A stretch of 64,000 nt of DNA from positions 12,573,201-12,637,200 of the forward strand of contig JAVTVX010000016.1 of the NCBI GenBank assembly GCA_033439265.1, read 5' to 3'. This document shows, one piece after another, positions 23,676-33,419 of this stretch; the stretch's first letter is position 1, and each line of letters starts with the position of its first letter. A program made the position numbers and the translations under genes. Source of the stretch: Dillenia suffruticosa (Eukaryota; Streptophyta; Magnoliopsida; Dilleniales; Dilleniaceae). The notes under the pieces are model-generated. The model made no database searches and was not told the origin of the DNA. It was given only the letters and a program-made list of their open reading frames with translations.

Positions 23676-25640
23676 TTGATAAAACCTTCTCGGCTGCTTG
23701 CTTACTTCAATCCATACATTATCTGGTCATTCTCTCTCGATACGTTTTGCTTATTCAACACTTTGTGGTCCTCTGACCACTTGATCCCTTCTATCACTAT
23801 AGAAGCAATTCCTATTCACAATGGGTCCAAGTCGTGATTATCCAATAAAGGAGAAAATCTTTAGCAAATAAAAACTTTTCTTAATTTGATATAAATCTAT
23901 TGTGATCTCATTCGATAAGGAAGTAAATCCCTTATTTTACGATAATAATTAGAACTTTTCTATCTCAAGGGATACTTAATTTATAAAAAGTCTATAACTA
24001 TAATTCCAGCAATATCAAAAGATCTTCAATGATCCCTTCATAACATAAGTAGGGTTTTTACGCCTCTCAACACATAAAAGACTATGTATATTGTGCAAAG
24101 AAAACCTACCAAGTATGCATATTCAAACATTACTTTATAGTACATACAACACATAGAGACTACACAGCGTCTAGACTTTTTTAATTATTTATTTCTATTT
24201 ATCACTCTTTCTGAGTTGAGTATTGGAACTTTCTCCGCCGATACCAAAAGATAGACGTCCAAACCTATGGACCTTCTTTCATTAGTGCCTGCGACAATTC
24301 AACCGGACACCTCCATTGTTCACATGTACCACCAGGTAGAACCACCCTTGCATGAAAATTCCCAGCCACCTGTTGTTCTACCCCTAACCTATTGCCCCCT
24401 TTCCCTGCTCTAGCCTCTCCCGACTAGGTCCACCATTCTCAAATGAAAAAACTAGAGTCACAAATGCAAGGGATAAACAAACAATTGGAAGAAATTAGTT
24501 ACTCTGCTCTTCAACAAGAAGCTTCATCTTCCTTTGGGAAGTTGGCGCACTCATGTTTACACAGGCTTCAACCCCGCATATGCCCAAAGGCCTCAGTGAC
24601 ATCTCAATGGGAGCTTGTGGCTGTTGAACTTCAGCGAGCCAACACAAGATGAGATAACTCCGGTCATTATATCCCTAAGTCTTTACCATTTGATCCTAAA
24701 ATTGTTGTCGAGCCAACACTGCAGAACGTTCTCCTTCCACTTATAGGAATGTACAATGGCACTTCTAATCCTAGAGACCACATGGCCCATTTTGTCACAG
24801 TCATAATCTGGAGAGACATGTCATATATAGCCATGTATAAGCACGTCCCCACAACCCTAAAGGGGAATGCATTGATATAGTTCAACTCTCTCCTACTATT
24901 TATCATCCGAGATTTCTCCCAACTTAGGTGGTGGTTTGAAGCCTGCTTTGTGATTAGTAGAGGGGTTGAGAGAAACTCTACCTCTCTCCTATCCCTTTAA
25001 TAGAGAGACAACGATCCCCTGAGAGACTTTCTTGACAAATTCAAGAACGAGATGATGAAGGTTTTGGGCTTGGATCATTCTATTGATAAAATCCTCTTGG
25101 TTGCTACCTTACTTCCCTTTATACATTGTTTGGTCATTCTCTCTCAGTATGTTTTGCTTATTTGACCTTCCAACCTCTCATTCCTCTGACCTCTTGGTCA
25201 CTTCGGTCACTATAAAACTAATTCCCATTACATAATGGGTCTAAATCGTGGTTATCCGACAAAGGAGGAAATCATTGACAAATTTAAATCTTTTTACGAT
25301 TCTATTGTGATCTCACCCAATAAGGAAGTAAATCCCCTAACAATTAAGGCTTTCCTGATCTCTACGTTAACAACTAGAGCTTTCATACCTCAGAAGACTT
25401 TGAATCTATAGAAAGTTTATAATTATAATTTCTATAATTTCAGAAAATCTCTTGCGATCCCTACATAAAATAAGTAGGGTTTCTATAGCTCTCAACACAG
25501 AGAAAACTATATACACTATAGAAAAACAACTCACTGGGTATGCATACACATACACATACACATACATTACTTAGACTTTTCAATCTTTTATTCCCCTTTA
25601 CGGCTCTTTCTGACTTGAGAATTAAAGTTTTCTCCATTGG
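23676..25640 (+). mobile_element. Short non-autonomous LTR element with Gag only (TR-GAG-like)
   Basis: Two direct repeats, about 23676-24240 and 25083-25640, match over most of their length. Examples are CATTCTCTCTCGATACGTTTTGC / CATTCTCTCTCAGTATGTTTTGC, CAATAAGGAAGTAAATCCC and ATAAGTAGGGTTT. They enclose ~840 bp that encode only a Gag-like protein. The right repeat ends TTTTTGCAGGTC, like the LTR ends of Tat-type gypsy elements. This is the layout of terminal-repeat retrotransposons with a Gag domain described in plants. The exact LTR starts are unclear: the left repeat may extend upstream, and the right repeat starts directly after Gag. No target duplication was identified. Confidence 0.55.
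24443..25085 (+). pseudogene. Gag remnant of a Tat-type Ty3/gypsy element
   Basis: 24443-24649 begins with a coiled-coil-like MKKLESQMQGINKQLEEI. After a stop the next frame (24690-25080) gives PFDPKIV, YNGTSNPRDHMAHF, TTLKGNALI*FNSL and LRDFLDKFKNEMMKVLGLD. These are in the order and spacing of the Retrotrans_gag domain of plant Ty3/gypsy elements (the PRDH, LKG-A..WF.SL and LRDF..RF motifs). Several stops, including one at the conserved Trp position, disable it. Gag would have formed the particle that packages the element RNA. Confidence 0.7.
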
Positions 25641-25680
25641 AGCCACGTCCGATGGGTTTTTGCAGGTCTCCTTATTGAAG

Positions 25681-25808
25681 GACAATTTAGTTGTGGTGTC
25701 AAAATCGGATTCAACACATAGAAACCCATAGAAACACATAGTTCTCTCCTTTTGACCTAGAAGGAAAATTTAGTTGTGGTGTCAAAATCAGATTCAACAC
25801 ATAGAAAC
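25681..25808. repeat. Two direct copies of a ~46 bp sequence
   Basis: AATTTAGTTGTGGTGTCAAA and the following CGGATTCAACACATAGAAAC occur at 25684-25725 and again, with one substitution, at 25765-25808. It is a local duplication of unknown origin just downstream of the Gag-only element. Confidence 0.8.
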
Positions 25809-26230
25809 ACTGCATTTTCTTTTCTGGTCATTCTTTTACATGGGATTAAAGAAATCTGATATTTTGTTTTATTCAATACATGATTAATTCATGATTAAAG
25901 CTACGAAAGTCAGATTTAAGGAACTCTACAGTAATATGAGTCGTTCTTTCATTTTTTTTCTCATTTCTTATCTTATATAGAGAAAAAATTAAAAGAACTA
26001 TTTTTCAAATTCAAGGTGTGGTTACCCTTTTGCATCTTCTCCAATAAGTAAATATATAGTTTTCTATGTCAACCTTCGTTCTCAATTCTTCTTCATTGAA
26101 GGGTCGGCGACATGCATGCAACTAGTTGCAGGTAAATGTTCTCATGGGAATGATGTCTCAAACAACATTATTCAAAATGTTTCACACTGAATCAAAGTCT
26201 TTCTATAAATCCCTCCATCAATTGTCTTAC
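25809..26230. other. No gene recognised
   Basis: AT-rich sequence between the short duplication and the gypsy LTR fragment. I see no feature in it. Confidence 0.5.
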
Positions 26231-27185
26231 TGTAACACCGACCCTCGGTGTATTCTATAGTTAATTCCATTTCATATATATATGATGTTTCTACTACTAC
26301 AGGTTCATGAATTTTTAGAAAAAAAATGATATTTGATGGTAAAATACAAATCGGATCAATTTTGACTCAAAGAGATTCAAAACCTTAATTTCATATTAAA
26401 TAAATTAAATTAGGTCTAATATAAGATTTTGGGCCTAGTATGTAATTATGAAAATTTTAGGGGTCAAATTAGAATTTTTATAAGTGAAAGGACTTGTTAG
26501 CAATTAACAAAACTTAAATGAAATGTGACAAGTGTATTCTTGTATTGAACAAGTGTTATAGTGAGGAGGACAAGTGTTGGCCAAATGGAGATGAGAAAGG
26601 CAAGGTGGGCCAATGAGAACACATGCACAAAAAAAAAGAACCAATCAAAACACATGCAATAGTCAAAATGATCCTATGGTTTAGATTAATTGGAGATTTG
26701 ATCCTAGGGTGGTGACTTATTAACACAATAATAAAAGAAGAAGGCCTTAGAATGCTTGTTCATTCTTCCCAAATTCGTGAGAACAAGGAGAGAAGCAAGA
26801 GAGGAAGACAAAGAAAGTGAGGTAAGAAATTTTATCTTGTCTTACTTTAAATTTTATTTCTGTCCGTGATTCATCTCTGTTTTAAGGCATCTTAGAGCCA
26901 GAATTTGAAAATGTGATAGTTATATGAATTGTATATCTAAGTCTTATCTTTCCAACGAGGTAAGAATCACAAAATTCTGATACCTGTGCCAAAAGTTATG
27001 GCACTTTTCTTGAAACTCGACATAGAAGCATCATTTTTCAAACCTTGACAGTAGTGAGTAAAAACGACCCCTCTCCAGTCTTAGTTTGAAGAAACACAAA
27101 ACATGAAAGTTATAGATATATGCCTTGTCTATAACATATAAAAATTTCAGCCATTTCGCATGAGGAAATTAAAAGTTATACAATT
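26231..27185 (+). repeat. Gypsy LTR fragment (copy f), 5' part
   Basis: Starts TGTAACACCGACCCTCGGTGTA, the same terminal sequence and hairpin as copies b and e of the long gypsy LTR. Beyond the first ~60 bp the sequence differs, so this is a related but separate subfamily. A purine-rich stretch with GAGAACAAGGAGAGAAGC near 26783 resembles the 5' leader of copy e in style. It stops near 27185, where minus-strand copia sequence begins, and no LTR end is visible. Confidence 0.6.
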
Positions 27186-27189
27186 TTCC

Positions 27190-29195
27190 CCTCAAGCATG
27201 AAGATCAGTAATGCCCAGCTTGCTTTGAAGAAATAAAAATTGGTCCTTGCTTATAGCTTTAGTGAAAATGTTAGCCAGTTGATTTGTAGTAGAGATGGCA
27301 CGTGGTATAATGATCCTGGTTTCAGATTTTTCACATACAATGTGACAATCAATTTCAAGATGCTTGGTACACTCATGGAAGACTGGATTGACAGTGATAT
27401 GATGTGCTACTTGATTGTGGCAATATAGAGGGGTGTCAGATGATAAAGAGATGCCAATGTCACTAAGTAAAGATCGAAACTAAATGATTGCTCGTATAGT
27501 AGTGGCCATGGCAGGATATTCGGTCTCAGTCGATGAATATGATATAGTCTGTTGCTTTTTACTCTTCCAAGATGCCAAACTATGACCAAAGAAGATGCAA
27601 TATGCTATAGTTGACCGATGGGTTTGAGGATAGCTTACCCAATCGGAATCTGAAAATGCAGTAAGCTCTAATGAGCTAGAAGAAGACAATAGAATACCTT
27701 GACCTTGAGTTTTCTTTAAATAGCGAAGTAGCTGATGAGCAGCTTCTAAGTGTGGTTGACGAGGTTGATATATAAACTGGCTAAGAATATTAACGACAAA
27801 TGTAATATCAGGCCAAGTAATAGTCAAATAGATGAAACGACCAACTAAGCGACTATAAGAGGAAGGATATTCTAGCAAATCGTCGATAGAGTCGGTAAAC
27901 TAGAGATTTTGTTCCATGGGTGTATGAGCAATACGAGCTCCTGTGAGGCTAGAATCTACAAGAAGATCCATGACATATTTATGTTGTGAGAGATAAATGC
28001 CATGAGAAGATCTAACTACCTCAATACCAAGAAAATACTTGAGAAGGCCAAGGTCCTTAATGCGAAAACATTGTAATAAGAAGAACTTGATTTGTGATAG
28101 AAGCTTTGGATCATTTCCGGTCATGACGATATCATCCACATAAATGAAGAGGAAAAGTGAAGACGACCCATGATGGTAAAAAAATAGAAAATTATCAGCA
28201 TGTGATTTTGTGAAACCGGTTTCTAATAAAGTAGCAGAAAATGTGACGAACCAATTTCTTTTGGCTTGCTTCAATCCATATAAGGATTTATTAAGCTTGC
28301 AAATTAGATGTTTCTCCCCCTGTTGTAGATGGCCGGGAGGTAAGCACATGTAGACTTCCTCTTGCAGTGGACCATGTAAGAAAACATTTTGCACATCAAA
28401 CTGATAAGGAGGCCACATTGAGTAGCAGGAACGACTAAAAGGACTCGGACAGTCATCAATTTTGCTACTGGAGCAAATGTATCATGATAGTCCACCCCTT
28501 TAATTTGGGTATATCCTTTGGCTACCAAGCGCATCTTGTAGCGTTCAATGCTACCATCGGAATACCATTTGATTTTATAGACCCATTTGCATCAATGGGT
28601 TTCTTAGTTGGTGGAAAAGGCACAATGGACCATGTATTTGTTGTTTCAAGGGCATTCAATCTTGTGTTCATAGCTTCTCACCACTCAGGTACACGTATAG
28701 CTTGGGTAAACGTTTTGGGTTCTACAAGAGAGGTTAGGGTACCAAGAAAAGCATAGTGTTTAGAAGAAAAACAATGGAAAGAAAGATAGTTTTTCAAAGG
28801 ATATTTAATACCTGAAAAAGTTGAAAATGATTGATATTGAACTTGAGAGTAATGATAGTCTTGGTATTTTGTCAGAGAGTGAGTCATTCGTTGTGAGCGA
28901 CGAAGGGGTGTTGTGGAATGTGTAGAGGTGGGTTCAACATTGGAAGGTGGAGGTAGATAAGTGGAGTCACCAGTCTCGGTTAATGGAAGGGAAAGACATA
29001 GATAGTATCAGTATTAATTGGCACTTGCAAATTGCATATAAAAATATTTTCATGAAACACGACATCCCTACTCACATAAATTGTTTGAGATTTAATATCA
29101 AAAATTTTACATCCCTTTTGGCCACATGGGTAACCAGGAAATATACCTGGTAAAGCACGTGAATCAAATTTATGTTTGGGATGATTATTTATATG
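27190..29195 (-). pseudogene. Copia pol fragment (integrase end, reverse transcriptase, RNase H), minus strand
   Basis: Reading down the minus strand, 29204-28985 gives KHKFDSRA, GYPCGQKGCKIFD and FVSRDVVFHE-like residues (end of integrase). 28887-28680 gives PLKNYLSFHCFSSKHYAFLG and VEPKTFTQAI, the region before RT. 28534-28310 gives [23 protein letters not shown]. 28418-27900 gives LNKSLYGLKQAKRNW and the active site IYVDDIVMTGND. 27878-27480 gives RLVGRFIYLTITWPDI, DSDWVSYP and SSTETEYPAMA. 27460-27190 gives CHNQVAHHI to IFTKAISK and ends at a stop near 27195. The YVDD motif is intact, but several frameshifts separate the blocks. The type is closest to the Ale/Retrofit group by general appearance. 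It is not related to copia A-C in detail. No LTR flanks it. Confidence 0.85.
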
Positions 29196-30046
29196 GGGCG
29201 CGAGCAGGAGCGAGCTGCAGGGGCGGGGCTGGGCGAGCAGGAGCGAGCAGGCTGTAGGGGCGCGAGCAGGCTGCGGGGCTGGGCGAGCAGGAGCGAGCAG
29301 GCTGCAGGGGCGCGAGCAGGAGCGAGCTGCAGGGGCGGGGCTGGGCGAGCAGGAGCGAGCAGGCAGGCTGCAGGGGCGCGAGCAGGAGTGAGCTGCAGGG
29401 GCGGGCAGGAGCGAGCAGGCTGCAGGGGCGCGAGCAGGAGTGAGCTGCAGGGGCGGGCAGGAGCGAGCAGGCTGCAGGGGCGCGAGCAGGAACGAGCTGC
29501 AGGGGCGGTGCTGGGCGAGCAGGAGCGAGCAGGCTGCAGGGGCGAGCAGGCAGGCTGCAGGGGTGCGAGCAGGAGCGAGCTGCAGGGGCGGGGCTGGCGC
29601 GAGCAGGCAAGCTGCAGGGGCGCGAGCAGGAGCGGGGCTGGGGCGAGCAGGCAGGCTGCAGGGGCGCGAGCAGGAGCGAGCTGCAGGGGCGGGGCTGGGC
29701 GAGCAGGGGCGAGCAGGCAGGCTGCAGGGGCGCGAGGAGGAGCGAGCTGCAGGGGCGGGGCTGGGGCGAGCAGGCAGGCTGCAGGGGCGCGAGCAGGATC
29801 GAGCTGCAGGGGCGCGAGCAGGAGCGAGCTGCAGGGGCGGGGCTGGGCGAGCAGGAGCGAGCAGGCTGCAGGGGCTGGGCTGGGCGAGTAGGAGCGAGCA
29901 GGCTGCAGGGGCGCGAGCAGGCAGGCTGCAGGGGCGCGAGCAGGAGCGAGCTGCAGGGGCGGGGCTGGGCGAGCAGGGCAGGTTGCAGCGAGCAGGCAGG
30001 CTGCAGGGGCGCGAGCAGGAGCGAGCTGCAGGGGCTGCAGGGCGCG
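29195..30046 (+). repeat. GC-rich minisatellite, ~62 bp unit
   Basis: About 850 bp of tandem units built from CGAGCAGG, AGCGAGCTGCAGGGG and CGGGGCTGGG. The fullest unit, 62 bp, runs from CGCGAGCAGGAGCGAGCTGC to GAGCAGGCTGCAGGGG; units vary in length by loss or gain of GAGCAGG-type submotifs. All six frames stay open for long distances only because the array lacks A/T-rich stop codons. It begins exactly where the copia pol sequence breaks off and runs directly into CACTA terminal sequence at 30047. Confidence 0.92.
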
Positions 30047-30200
30047 ACGGATTTCTGTTTTTTGTCGCTAAACTTTTGCGACGCTTCATTAGTGACGAAA
30101 AATTTTTCGTCGCTAAATCCGTCGCTAATGTTTTTAGTGACGAATTTTTCTAAAATTTTTGTCGCTAAATCTGTCGCTAAAACCGTGTTTTTTTGTAGTG
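30047..30200 (-). mobile_element. CACTA transposon terminus (right end relative to the plus strand)
   Basis: Read from 30200 downward the sequence is CACTACAAAAAAACACGG, then repeated motifs AGCGACGGATTTAGCGACG and TTCGTCACTAA. This is the same family as the ends at 2921 and 38488. It adjoins the GC-rich minisatellite without a break, so the minisatellite may be part of the transposon's subterminal region. The opposite end of this element was not found. Confidence 0.8.
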
Positions 30201-30708
30201 AGAGAGCCCTTTATTTCTTCAGGCATGAGCCATTTATGCGTCGTTGTAGTGTGCTTTAGCAAGAGGGAAAGAGCCAACGTTAATTTGTGCATCTAAGTTG
30301 GAGTTGCCATGTTATGGTTAACAGGTGAGCTCTTGGTTTTGTCCCAATGGAGAGAATGGTACCACATTATCATATTAGTTGTATGTCAAAATTTGCCCAT
30401 TTGTAAGAACATATCTTTTGCCCTTCTAATGCAAAATAAAAAATAAAAAATTGTTTATAAACAATACTGATTTTAATTAAATAATATATATTTTATCTAT
30501 TTATTTACTCCCAGAATATAAAGCTTCCGTTTAAATAAAGAAATTTGGCCTTTGAGCACTGAGCTAGTAACTAAGTCTGTAAGATTAACAAGTCGCATTA
30601 AGGAAAAAAAAATGATCATGGCCACAATCACAATTGCCACACAATCAAAAAATATAGCACATTGGTGTGAAATTTGTTATATATATAGTTGAAATTTCTG
30701 TATTTATG
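30201..30708. other. No gene recognised
   Basis: Sequence between the CACTA end and copia B. Nothing identified except the possible target duplication TTATG at 30704-30708, next to the copia B 5' LTR. Confidence 0.5.
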
Positions 30709-31223
30709 TGTCGGTAAATATGGCCACATAAGAGCATTTTATCATAAAAAATTTTAAATTTAGGATAATAAAATAACTCCCATTATCCCACTAAACAACC
30801 ATTACCACTTAAAAACTCCTCCCTTACTCTCAATAATGCCATGTGAAAAACAATTTTCAGAGAGAGTTCTATGTAAGAAAACTCTCTCTACATACTACTT
30901 GAGATTGACAGGTTGAGTGAGACAACCCAAGTGAGAGATCAATTTGTCTAGAATGACAAAATATCGAAGGACTGAAAAGTTTTTGCATAGGAAAATTTCT
31001 CCCGTCATTGGATTAATCAGATTTTGAGTTGAGATATCGTGATATCATGATGGTGGTTCAATCTCGTGATCACCATCCCGACCGAGAGCTTAGATCGACG
31101 GATTTCATGATTTGCAGTTCGGTGATTTTTTGAGACTTGCACATCGAGATATTTATCCAAAAATTCCAAACTGTTTAATTTTGTGATTTGCCACGTTTCC
31201 GATACATGTGAATAAATCTAATA
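30709..31223 (+). repeat. Copia B 5' LTR
   Basis: Begins TGTCGGTAAATATGG and ends AATAAATCTAATA. Matches 37409-37920 along its length, for example ACTCTCTCTACATACTACTT, GATATCATGATGGTGGTT and CGAGATATTTATCC. It is followed at 31225-31236 by TTGTATCAAAGC, a primer site differing from TGGTATCAGAGC at two positions. Confidence 0.9.
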
Positions 31224-31224
31224 T

Positions 31225-31236
31225 TTGTATCAAAGC
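31225..31236 (+). promoter_or_regulatory. Degenerate primer-binding site (initiator Met tRNA type)
   Basis: TTGTATCAAAGC against the standard plant copia site TGGTATCAGAGC. Position, two bases after the LTR, supports the call. Confidence 0.8.
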
Positions 31237-31739
31237 GAGTTAGGTTTATTAAAAAAAATTTTTGACATTTTTTCGGATATAAAATTTAGAATTTGGATTA
31301 TAGATGAGTTTCGTGAATTCGAGAATACCATGAGAATATACATGGCCCAAGGATTATGAAATAATTTTTGTTGAATTTTTTGAATACATTAAGGCCATGA
31401 AAAGTTTGGTCAAAATTTTCAACTGTATAGATCTCAAAACCTTAGATCTGTTAAGTTAGAGAACAAAATCATGCATGAAAATGATCTAGATGTGTTCTTG
31501 ACACTCAGATCTATCGATTTGAGTGATCAAATGCAACTGTTGTTGCGGGAAAATGGGATTTCCAAACTAGTTGTAGAGGGCCATGACAGAGGTGGTTGAA
31601 TCCATTATTTTTATGGTTTAAATCCTCCTAAAATTGAGTCAAGAATGTTCTAAGGATACCTAATCATAATTTCCAATCGAAAATTGGCTATAAAGTAGCC
31701 GAAAAAACATTTTCCGACAACCGGGTTGTAAGGACCCAG

Positions 31740-31995
31740 TTGCAGAACAATCGGGCAAAGAAGACCTGACCCAACCCGCGGGCACGTGACATGCACGTGC
31801 AAGGGAGGAGCATGAGGCTTAAGGAAGCTGGCCATGAAGAGGATCATAGCGGTCTGGATCGTTCTGGCCTGGATCCGTATCCCAACCTGGGACGTGACCC
31901 AAGTTGTGAGTCGCGCGCATGTAGGCACGTGACATACGTGCTGCGTGTCTGGCGCTTGTGCCAACACGCAACCAGCACGAGTAGGTGCATGAGGC
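31740..31995 (+). other. GC-rich leader segment of copia B
   Basis: Contains repeated GCACGTG / GCGCGCATG-type words between the primer site and gag. The equivalent place in copia C (39740-39910) holds an even more GC-rich block with GCGCGTG repeats. Small ORFs here (31650-32003 minus, 31791-32021 plus) have no recognisable match and look incidental. Confidence 0.5.
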
Positions 31996-32286
31996 ACCGC
32001 CACTGGCGTGTGGGACTCTGAGCTATGTGTTAGGCTATTTTGAATTGGATTTTACAACTTGTTTGTGGGTCTCATGTCATTAAATATGACTTTTTTTTTG
32101 GGTTTTTATGTGTCGAATCCAAATACGGATGGTAAGATACGATTCCGAGTTATGGTGCATGATATCCGTTGACTCAAACACTCGGTTTGAATTCTATACT
32201 TGAATCATTTAGGATTTGTCGATTCAAAGGGTACACAAAATATGAGAATATGCATCAATAAATCACTAAAGTCTCTCTTGCTGCAA

Positions 32287-33200
32287 TGACAACTGTCGTA
32301 TTAGATTTTTTCATGGAAAATAAACTAAATGGTGATAACTGTTAGATTTTATACTGGAATATTCAGTTTATTCTTAAGTAGGAAGATCTATATGAAATTC
32401 TAAGATACAAGATGGTGGACTCCGGGGAGGGTACTATGCCTCAAGCGAGACGAGATTAGGAAACGTTTTGTGCATGGAAGAGAAATGACGGCCAAGGTAA
32501 GGCAATCTTTCTAAGTAGCATGCACGATGACATAATCCAGATTTATGAACAGTATCTTACAGTTATGTTAGTTTGGATCGCTCTAAAAGAGCATTATGGT
32601 GCTCTTTTCAGCATCTAAGGTGAGGATACTGATTTATAAGTTTATAACTTATAAGAAAATGGATGATCATACAATGATACAATATTTGATGCAAATGTTG
32701 ATTATGCTCGCCTGGTTAAGGAATGCGGACGAACCTATTTCAGATGAAATTTAGATACTAAATGTGATCCTGTTTTACCTGATTCATGGGAGACCATGAA
32801 AACCTATTTTATGCATGACCAGAATATTTGTACTTTTGCTGATATGAGCAGGCACTATGAGCTCGGGGAGTTGTATCTAGAGGCGAGGAGGCCGCACTTG
32901 GGTCATACTTATGCAGCAGAGTCAAACAAAGTCTCCCATAGCACCAAACAAATATCATAAGCAAGAAAAGAAGGCTCGAGGTCCAAGCAAGAAAAAGCCA
33001 TCCAAGAAATGCGACAACAAGGTACAAAAGTACAAGAAGAAAGAGTTCGATAAGACCAATGCAAAATATTATGTCTATGGTAGATTTGATCATTTCGCTC
33101 ATAAGTATGACAAGAGGAAGAAATATCATTTTTCTTTACGTGGTTTGAGTTTTATCTCATCTATTGTGATACTTATTGAATTCTCTCATTTGTAGATTAT
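32287..33200 (+). pseudogene. Copia B gag remnant
   Basis: Starts at ATG 32287 with NKLNGDN followed by a stop where copia C reads FNGDNYDIW. Later matches include LKEHYGALFS (C: LREKYGG) and the basic stretch at 32930-33110 before a decayed zinc knuckle, YGRFDHFAHKYDK, in which the later Cys is Tyr. Several stops and frameshifts. The intact form would be the capsid protein. Confidence 0.75.
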
Positions 33201-33419
33201 AAACTAAGGAGCTACTGACCACGTAATTCAAGACAAGAGCACGTACGTGAAGTTCGGCTGAGTAAACCTCAGGTTAAGAGAATTTACGTGAGGTATGAAA
33301 CATTTGTTGTGGTCAAAGTGATTGACACTTGCAAGTTAGAGTTGCAAAGTAGCTAAACTCTATATTTAAATGACGTTCTTTATGCTCCAAATATTCATTG
33401 GAACTTGATTTCAGTATTT

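Noticed and set aside
28980..30153. Long overlapping ORFs of 141-369 codons on both strands, rich in Ala, Arg, Gly, Ser and Pro
   Set aside because: They are open only because the GC-rich minisatellite has no stop codons in several frames; the encoded sequence is the repeat itself.
2921..30200. The CACTA ends at 2921 and 30200 as the two ends of a single 27 kb transposon
   Set aside because: Orientation would fit, but the flanking triplets differ (ACC against AGA) and the missing LTR sequence does not resume after 30200.
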